Positions 4,901 through 7,624 of a stretch of DNA of 7,624 nucleotides are shown in pieces. The stretch's first letter is position 1. The number at the start of each line of letters is the position of its first letter. This stretch comes from Victivallales bacterium. Lineage in GTDB: Bacteria > Verrucomicrobiota > Lentisphaeria > Victivallales > UBA1829. The stretch lies in the NCBI GenBank assembly GCA_016285335.1, contig JAEEQO010000147.1, forward strand, positions 1-7,624, in the 5' to 3' direction. The notes under the pieces were generated by a model. It did not search any database. It was given only the letters and a program-made list of their open reading frames with translations, and had not been told where the DNA came from. A program made the position numbers and the translations under genes.

Positions 4901-7624
4901 CGTCTCCGGCGGCGGCACGGCGTCCGGCACGAACGTCAAGGGCATGGGGAAACTCTATGTCTCCAGCGGCGGCACCGCGATGATGACCACGATCCGGGAC
5001 GGCGGCCTGGTCCTGCTCGAATCCGGCGCGTCGGGATCCGGCGCAAACATCAACTTCGGAGGAAGGCTCGTTCTTTCGCCCGGCGCGTCGTATGACAACG
5101 TGAACATCAGCCCGGACGGTTCCATGACGCTCAGCGCGGGCGCAAGCGCGAAGAATGTCACCGTAGCGTCCGGCGGGTGTCTCTTCGTTTTCGACGACGC
5201 GCAGATCGACAGCCTTACGGTCGATTTCGGCGCCATCATCAATATCGCCAATCCCGCCGTCGTCACGAACCTCTTCGAAAACGGCGGCTACGTGGACACC
5301 ACCTGGAAAAACATCACCTTCGCGCCGAACACGTTCAGCGGGATCACAATAAGCGGAGGTTCCGCCACGATCCACTCCGGGACCACCGCGCTCGACACCA
5401 CGCTCGGCGAAATGGGGGCCTTTTATGTCTACGACGGCGGCAGGATCAGCGGCACGACCTTCAACAACGGCGCGTTCGCGCACATCTCCAGCGGAGCCGT
5501 CGCGGACGGCGTCACGCTCAACAGCGGCGGCATGCTCTACGTCTCCAGCGGCGGCACCGCCCTGAACATCCTCGAGAACTGCGGCGGCGTGGTCGCCGAG
5601 GAGGGCGCGGTCCTGAGCTTCATCCCGAACACGATCAGCGGATATACCGCGACCGTGGTGTCCATGACCCTCCACTCCGGCTCGATCCTGTACGACCTTA
5701 CCGCCGAAGTCTTCGGAAACGTTTTTGTCTACGACGGCGCACTGGTGGAACGCGCCCGGCTCAACCAGGGGCACCTGTACATTCAGTCCGGGGGAACGGC
5801 GACGAACATCGTGGTCAACAACAAGGACCTCCTCTCCATTTCCAGCGGAGGCGTCGCCACTGATATCCTCGTGACCCAGGCCGACGACGCCAACTTTGCC
5901 GTGGTCAGCATTCAAGTCAATGGCGGCACTGCCTCCAATACCACGCTTCGCGGCAAGTTCTCTGACGTGCTCGCCTCGGCGAAAGTGCAGAATAACGGAC
6001 AGATGATCGACACTCTGGTCCAGTACCGTGGGTTCCTGCTCCTCTCCAGCGGCGGCATCGCCCGCAACACCATCGTCAGCTCCGGCGGCCACATGTACGT
6101 CTACAGCGGCGGCACGGCGAAAAATGCCACAGTCAGTTCCGGCGGTACGATGTATGCTGCGGCTGGCGGCATGGTCACAGGCCGGATGACGTTCGACGAG
6201 CACGCGTCCGTCGATCTTGACGGCGCGGTGCTCAACTTCGATGTCTCCGGACTCGCGCCGGGCCCGAACGCGATCGTCAACAACCTCTCGGTCGTCACGG
6301 GGTTGCCGGAATACGTCATCACCGTCGGCGACGGGCAGACGAACGGCACCTATCTGCTCGCCCGGGGCGCGGACGGATTCGGCGATTCGATCACGGTCCG
6401 GAATACGCACGACAAGACGCTCGGCACCGTCGTGGCCGGACAGTCGCTCCAGATCGGAAGCGCCTCCTACGGTCTGAACCTCGATGAGGGCAACCTGACG
6501 CTGACCGTGTCCGGCAGCGTCGCGCCGCCGCCCGATACAGTCGCACCGACCATCTCGAACATCCGCGCCAACACCACCGCCCCGACCAACTGGGACGTCG
6601 TGGTCACCGCGGATTTCGACGACGACGTCGAACTGGAATCCGCGCTGTACAGGATCGGCGAAAGCGGCGAATGGACGAAGTATTCAGGCGGCGTTTCCGT
6701 GAGCGGGAACACCACGGTCCATTTCCTGGCGGTCGACATCTCGGGAAATACGGCCGAGGCGAGCTACATGGTCGGCAACATCGACAAGGTCCCGCCCGCC
6801 CAGCCTGTGGCGTCCGCCGATGTCACCGAGGTCACGGCGGGCGAAGTGCGCGTCTCCGCCGAATTCAGCGAAGACTCCGTGAGCCGCGAGTACAGGATCA
6901 GTTACTCCAGCTACGACACCTGGCTGCCCTATGACGGGGCCGTCGTGCTCACGATGAACGGGGACGTGACGTTCCGCGCGATCGACTCCGCGGGCAACAG
7001 CTCCTTCGCGATCTATGAGGTCAGAAACATCGACCAGACCGCCCCCTTCAACCCGCAGGCATACGCCGACGTCACCGACCACACGAACGGCGAAGTGCAT
7101 GTGACGGCCGAGTTCGGCGAAGATTCGGTCTTCGGGGAATACTCCTTCGACGGCGAGAACTGGCTGGCTTACACCGGCCCGGTCGTCTTCACCGAAAACG
7201 GGACCGTGTACTTCCGTGGAAAGGACAGCGTCGGGAACTATTCCCCGGTCACGAGCTATACCGTCAGCAACATTGACACGGAACCCCCGGCCGAGCCCGA
7301 AATCCTGGTGGACAAAACGGAAGCCACCAACCGCGACGTGACCGTCTCGGCGGTCTTCAGCGCGGATTCCACAACGAACGAATACAGCCTCGACGGCGAA
7401 AACTGGCTGGCGTACACCGGCCCGGTCGTCTTCACCGAAAACGGGACCGTGTATTTCCGCGGGGCCGACCTGTCGGGGAATTACTCCGGGACCGTCTGCT
7501 ACACCGTGGACAACATCGACAAGGTCGCGCCGGATGCCCCGTCCGCCGCTTCGGACGTGCAAACGACCGGGCTCATCGAAGGGACCGTGAACGTTTCGGC
7601 TGTCTTCCCGGACGATGCCGCCGT
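906..7624 (+). CDS. Giant AIDA-type strand-loop-strand repeat / Ig-like surface protein (3' end outside window)
   Basis: This frame is open from ATG 906 to the window edge without a stop: 2239 full codons plus two bases. In order it has a beta-helix-like N-terminal region (residues 1-364), cap cassette A (365-458), AIDA repeat array 1 (459-1111), cap cassette B (1112-1205), an Ig-like domain (1211-1299), AIDA array 2 (1300-1777), cap cassette C (1778-1870), and at least five tandem Ig-like domains from 1877. The arrays carry about twenty SGG turns, often YVSSGGTA, the pattern of autotransporter passenger domains such as AIDA-I, whose repeat serines are heptosylated in E. coli. Composition is rich in Gly, Ser, Thr, Val and Ala, with very few Cys, as in extracellular stalk proteins. 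The start MSNQTFYVDPSYT lacks a charged-hydrophobic Sec leader. A role as a surface fibre or adhesin is inferred from architecture. The export or anchor domain would be at the unseen C-terminus. Its own promoter and Shine-Dalgarno suggest a separate transcription unit. Confidence 0.9.
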   Translation, partial: MSNQTFYVDPSYTAAITGKTHATTGEVLNYGVNAFAVLNEAVPALHSGDSLYINGLTSDISVAVPVSLHLTDSTAPVLAVGPVAAETTASGALDIAILGSTIAAGTSYLAGKLGTLDGSVSVLIEGSVLGDATYTGRPTPQFILAESCTFGSKTGSIAVTIRNSAIDEDISLIHDSVIGTKAKPASITLTLDHVVASNDKWFWISNSKEPESSYADVTFNVVDSRLGNNGTMGLAVHHDSGDGDALLGNVTYNLSGTYFSGNLYPVSTVRYKKPSVNTGVFTLNVTGGSSHVESIGGFDVISIAAGASLSAVSLAGTGTVYVSGALRAPVIGANELHLLSGGTISGPVDLSGASVFAESGSMVVFDIAGVEADGDALFRDLSVFENIPDFTLSVSCFQEEGSYMLAEGASGFGKTITVVNFLDGSVLGTISVGETLELFGQTWTLDLSDEYLYLEIWGEPTGSASGMTVDAGRSIFVTSGQAVDGATVRRGGMLEIGEEASATEIEIDFGGTARLGWGGFASGVEVNSLGTLIVNGGASATDVLENGGYVDILGWGGDNVEFRSNTLSGMYLSRGSATIHSNTAATGVALSFDGELHIFSGGTADDIRVSEGGRLFLSEGGMAEKTEIKSGGKVTILGGTAGDLRIDRGGSLGIGYSGSASKVYISAGGSVTVSGGGLLEGVEIAMDGKLTISSGGTAILDFNPWKRNYTAERDAVVMFYDREANVYYGGTKDGILDKADSMSSMTVTSGTSLLVYSGGRADHIEVVKHGLLQVSEGGAVQDIVVSAGGTATIKSGGTAVRITENGGAVGVEEGANVTFVPVTLSGLVITGGVITVHSGTSVIGLTGYNYSFAQLDLLRGGYVKDVDLFGWTVIAAGGVLENISVRNTPIYVSSGAKTYDVSLGRSGYMCVSSGGLVSGVAIVSGELYVQSGATATDIDWMPGQGKCTVESGAVVRYTNEISEVYYGSKNEILSHARVMAGKDVGWETSMYVMSGGTAVGNTVSAGQLYVSDGGIVKSTTLCHGGSGIVNRGGVMADTVIDLGGVMAVSRGGVASGVKLQSGNLDVYDGGVVRDLDVEDGLWFHVSSGGTVTGRIRFAGHPGGFFWGATLDFDLTRTAPDDEPLVNTIGFYENDHPDYSLTISSALQNGKYILAGDASTFNKTITVRDSSGFEHGTISLGATETFLGADYTLSLDGETLVVTISGDGERPDTVAPIVFDVGVDNIMPTDRDVTVTAEFYDDVKLASTLYRIGETGEWQDYTGGLVFAENATVYFKAVDTAGNESEIVGYEITNIDKDAPDVVSGLTVKNDSKAVFASKTYLDTTLGFNGWLYVSGGGTASGTNVKGMGKLYVSSGGTAMMTTIRDGGLVLLESGASGSGANINFGGRLVLSPGASYDNVNISPDGSMTLSAGASAKNVTVASGGCLFVFDDAQIDSLTVDFGAIINIANPAVVTNLFENGGYVDTTWKNITFAPNTFSGITISGGSATIHSGTTALDTTLGEMGAFYVYDGGRISGTTFNNGAFAHISSGAVADGVTLNSGGMLYVSSGGTALNILENCGGVVAEEGAVLSFIPNTISGYTATVVSMTLHSGSILYDLTAEVFGNVFVYDGALVERARLNQGHLYIQSGGTATNIVVNNKDLLSISSGGVATDILVTQADDANFAVVSIQVNGGTASNTTLRGKFSDVLASAKVQNNGQMIDTLVQYRGFLLLSSGGIARNTIVSSGGHMYVYSGGTAKNATVSSGGTMYAAAGGMVTGRMTFDEHASVDLDGAVLNFDVSGLAPGPNAIVNNLSVVTGLPEYVITVGDGQTNGTYLLARGADGFGDSITVRNTHDKTLGTVVAGQSLQIGSASYGLNLDEGNLTLTVSGSVAPPPDTVAPTISNIRANTTAPTNWDVVVTADFDDDVELESALYRIGESGEWTKYSGGVSVSGNTTVHFLAVDISGNTAEASYMVGNIDKVPPAQPVASADVTEVTAGEVRVSAEFSEDSVSREYRISYSSYDTWLPYDGAVVLTMNGDVTFRAIDSAGNSSFAIYEVRNIDQTAPFNPQAYADVTDHTNGEVHVTAEFGEDSVFGEYSFDGENWLAYTGPVVFTENGTVYFRGKDSVGNYSPVTSYTVSNIDTEPPAEPEILVDKTEATNRDVTVSAVFSADSTTNEYSLDGENWLAYTGPVVFTENGTVYFRGADLSGNYSGTVCYTVDNIDKVAPDAPSAASDVQTTGLIEGTVNVSAVFPDDAA
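1998..2279 (+). other. Cap cassette A (residues 365-458)
   Basis: This is the first of three related modules of 93-94 residues. It begins FDIAG, passes through a FTLSV strand, then EEGSYMLAEGASGFGKTITV, a LGTISVGETL turn, and ends YLYLEIWG. It terminates the N-terminal region just before the first AIDA array. The shared pattern with cassettes B and C is G-x-Y-x-L-A-x-G/D-A near the middle, a T/S-I-T-V strand, LGT(I/V) followed by a Gly turn, and a closing L-x-(V/I)-x-(I/V)-x-G strand. Function is unknown; the position suggests capping of a beta-helix. Confidence 0.65.
2538..2648 (+). repeat. ENGG module, copy 1 (residues 545-581)
   Basis: This is a 37-residue element starting ENGGYVDILGWGG, containing NTLSG and ending SATIHS. 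It recurs at 3315, 5277 and 5574. It replaces one to two ordinary AIDA units. Copy 1 shares long DNA identity with copy 3, both in the ENGGYVD part and in the SATIHS part. Confidence 0.7.
3045..3182 (+). repeat. VYYG module, copy 1 (residues 714-759)
   Basis: This 46-residue insertion begins DAVVMFYDREANVYYGG, continues with a KDGILDKA segment, and returns to the array at LLVYSGG. It matches the element at 3762-3893 in order: AVV strand, aromatic, acidic residue, VYYG, then IL-x-x-A, then a strand entering SGG. The function is not known. It looks like a loop or side domain budding from the stalk. Confidence 0.6.
3315..3419 (+). repeat. ENGG module, copy 2 (residues 804-838)
   Basis: This copy begins ENGGAVGVEEGANVTFVP, followed by TLSG and ending in VHSG. 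It is diverged from copy 1 but keeps the frame of conserved positions (ENGG, F-x-P, T-x-SG, HS). Immediately downstream the array loses the SGG signature for about 40 residues. Confidence 0.65.
3762..3893 (+). repeat. VYYG module, copy 2 (residues 953-996)
   Basis: This copy begins AVVRYTNEISEVYYGSKNEI, then has an AxVMAG segment and re-enters the array at YVMSGGTA. It is two residues shorter than copy 1 and diverged, with the VYYG core and the re-entry SGG kept. It is preceded by a Cys-containing stretch (GKCTVES), unusual in a protein with few cysteines. Confidence 0.6.
4239..4520 (+). other. Cap cassette B (residues 1112-1205)
   Basis: The second copy begins FDLTRTAPDDEPLVNTI, has a YSLTIS strand, NGKYILAGDASTF, KTITV, then HGTISLGATETF, and closes LVVTISG. 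Its length is 94 residues, identical to cassette A. It ends AIDA array 1 and is followed at once by an Ig-like domain, so it sits at the stalk-to-Ig junction. Confidence 0.7.
4536..4802 (+). other. Ig-like domain 1 (residues 1211-1299)
   Basis: The domain starts DTVAP, has a DVTVTAEF strand, YRIGETGEWQDYTGG, a TVYFKAVDTAGN strand, and ends ITNIDKDAP. This is the pattern of bacterial Ig-like / OmpL47-type repeats found in secreted proteins. It stands alone between cassette B and AIDA array 2, whereas the remaining Ig-like domains are in a tandem further on. Confidence 0.75.
5277..5378 (+). repeat. ENGG module, copy 3 (residues 1458-1491)
   Basis: This copy begins ENGGYVDTTWKNITFAPNTF, followed by SG and ending SATIHS. 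The DNA for ENGGYVD and for SATIHS is nearly or fully identical to copy 1, about 2.7 kb upstream, which suggests a shared recent origin or gene conversion. Confidence 0.7.
5574..5678 (+). repeat. ENGG module, copy 4 (residues 1557-1591)
   Basis: This copy begins ENCGGVVAEEGAVLSFIPNT and ends MTLHS. The usual second Asn-Gly is replaced by Asn-Cys-Gly, one of the few cysteines in the protein. It lies only 65 residues after the end of copy 3. Confidence 0.65.
6237..6515 (+). other. Cap cassette C (residues 1778-1870)
   Basis: The third copy begins FDVSGLAPGPNAIVNNLSVV, has a YVITVGDG strand, NGTYLLARGADGFGDSITV, LGTVVAGQSL, and closes LTLTVSG. Its length is 93 residues. It ends AIDA array 2 and is followed, after a short proline linker, by the tandem Ig-like domains. 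Confidence 0.7.
6534..7624 (+). repeat. Tandem Ig-like domains 2-6 (residues 1877 to window edge)
   Basis: Unit boundaries follow the recurring NID-x-x-(A/P)P motif: 1877-1964, 1965-2047, 2048-2128, 2129-2209, and a partial unit from 2210. The units shorten from 88 to 81 residues. Each has a V-x-V-x-A-x-F strand, a WLxYxG or WxxYSG centre, and a TVxFxAxDxxGN strand. The fold is the bacterial Ig-like / OmpL47 type common in extracellular stalks. Units 4 and 5 are almost identical at the DNA level over 72 bases. The array runs past the window, so the number of units is not known. Confidence 0.8.

Larger units (their letters stand above)
4803..6236 (+). repeat. AIDA-type repeat array 2 (residues 1300-1777)
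   Basis: This second stalk has about a dozen SGG turns and is more regular than array 1, for example LYVSSGGTAMM, LNSGGMLYVSSGG, SISSGGVATD and the closing run VSSGGHMYVYSGGTAKN. It contains ENGG copies 3 and 4 (5277-5378 and 5574-5678). The order array, cap cassette, Ig-like domain repeats that of array 1, suggesting that the protein grew by duplication of a whole array-cap-Ig block. Confidence 0.85.

Noticed and set aside
5177..5863. A 228-residue open frame on the + strand rich in Arg and His
   Set aside because: It is out of frame with the repeat gene. The Arg/His-rich composition is the usual shifted-frame reading of Gly/Ser/Thr codons.
2280..6236. CRISPR-like or DNA satellite reading of the repeat arrays
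   Set aside because: The periodicity is at the protein level (SGG turns every 18-20 residues) with diverged DNA and an uninterrupted frame. There are no constant repeats separated by unique spacers.
2217..6410. A 1397-residue open frame on the - strand
   Set aside because: It lies wholly antisense to the repeat gene. Its length comes from the G/C third-position bias and Gly-Gly/Ser codons of the + strand, which avoid antisense stops. The product is an Asp/Arg/Ala/Val-rich low-complexity string with no domain and no ribosome binding site.
6684..7562. A 292-residue open frame on the - strand
   Set aside because: It is antisense to the Ig-like tandem. Its internal repetition simply mirrors the + strand repeats.

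Overview
The window is about 88% one open, unfinished gene. A very large repetitive surface-type protein begins at position 906 on the + strand and is still open at base 7624, with 2239 codons visible. Upstream are the 3' end of an unrelated small gene (1-278) and a 627-base intergenic region. That region ends in a near-consensus promoter, a roughly 175-nt leader and a strong ribosome binding site serving the large gene. No RNA gene, insertion sequence, CRISPR array or origin could be supported.

The organism is probably a Gram-negative gut bacterium with GC-rich codon third positions. The best guess is the Lentisphaerota, in the Victivallis vadensis neighbourhood. Members of that group carry large families of AIDA-type strand-loop-strand repeat proteins, and from memory these share the same kind of leaderless N-terminus (a YVDP..Y start followed by a GVNAFA..NEAV segment) and the same recurring cassettes. 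This assignment is inferred from protein style, not from a marker gene.

The big protein is modular: a non-repetitive beta-helix-like N-terminal region (residues 1-364), cap cassette A (365-458), AIDA repeat array 1 (459-1111), cap cassette B (1112-1205), one Ig-like domain (1211-1299), AIDA repeat array 2 (1300-1777), cap cassette C (1778-1870), then a tandem of at least five Ig-like domains (1877 to the edge). The three cap cassettes are 93-94 residues each and always close a beta-helical block. Two smaller modules recur inside the arrays: a four-copy ENGG...HS element and a two-copy VYYG element. The C-terminus, which would show the export or anchoring mechanism, lies outside the window, and no Sec signal peptide is visible at the start.

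The partial upstream gene resembles, from memory, an uncharacterised protein family common on prophages and integrative elements, so the left edge may be mobile-element DNA. The large gene has its own promoter and is probably transcribed independently. A perfect inverted repeat fills the promoter spacer and could be an operator.
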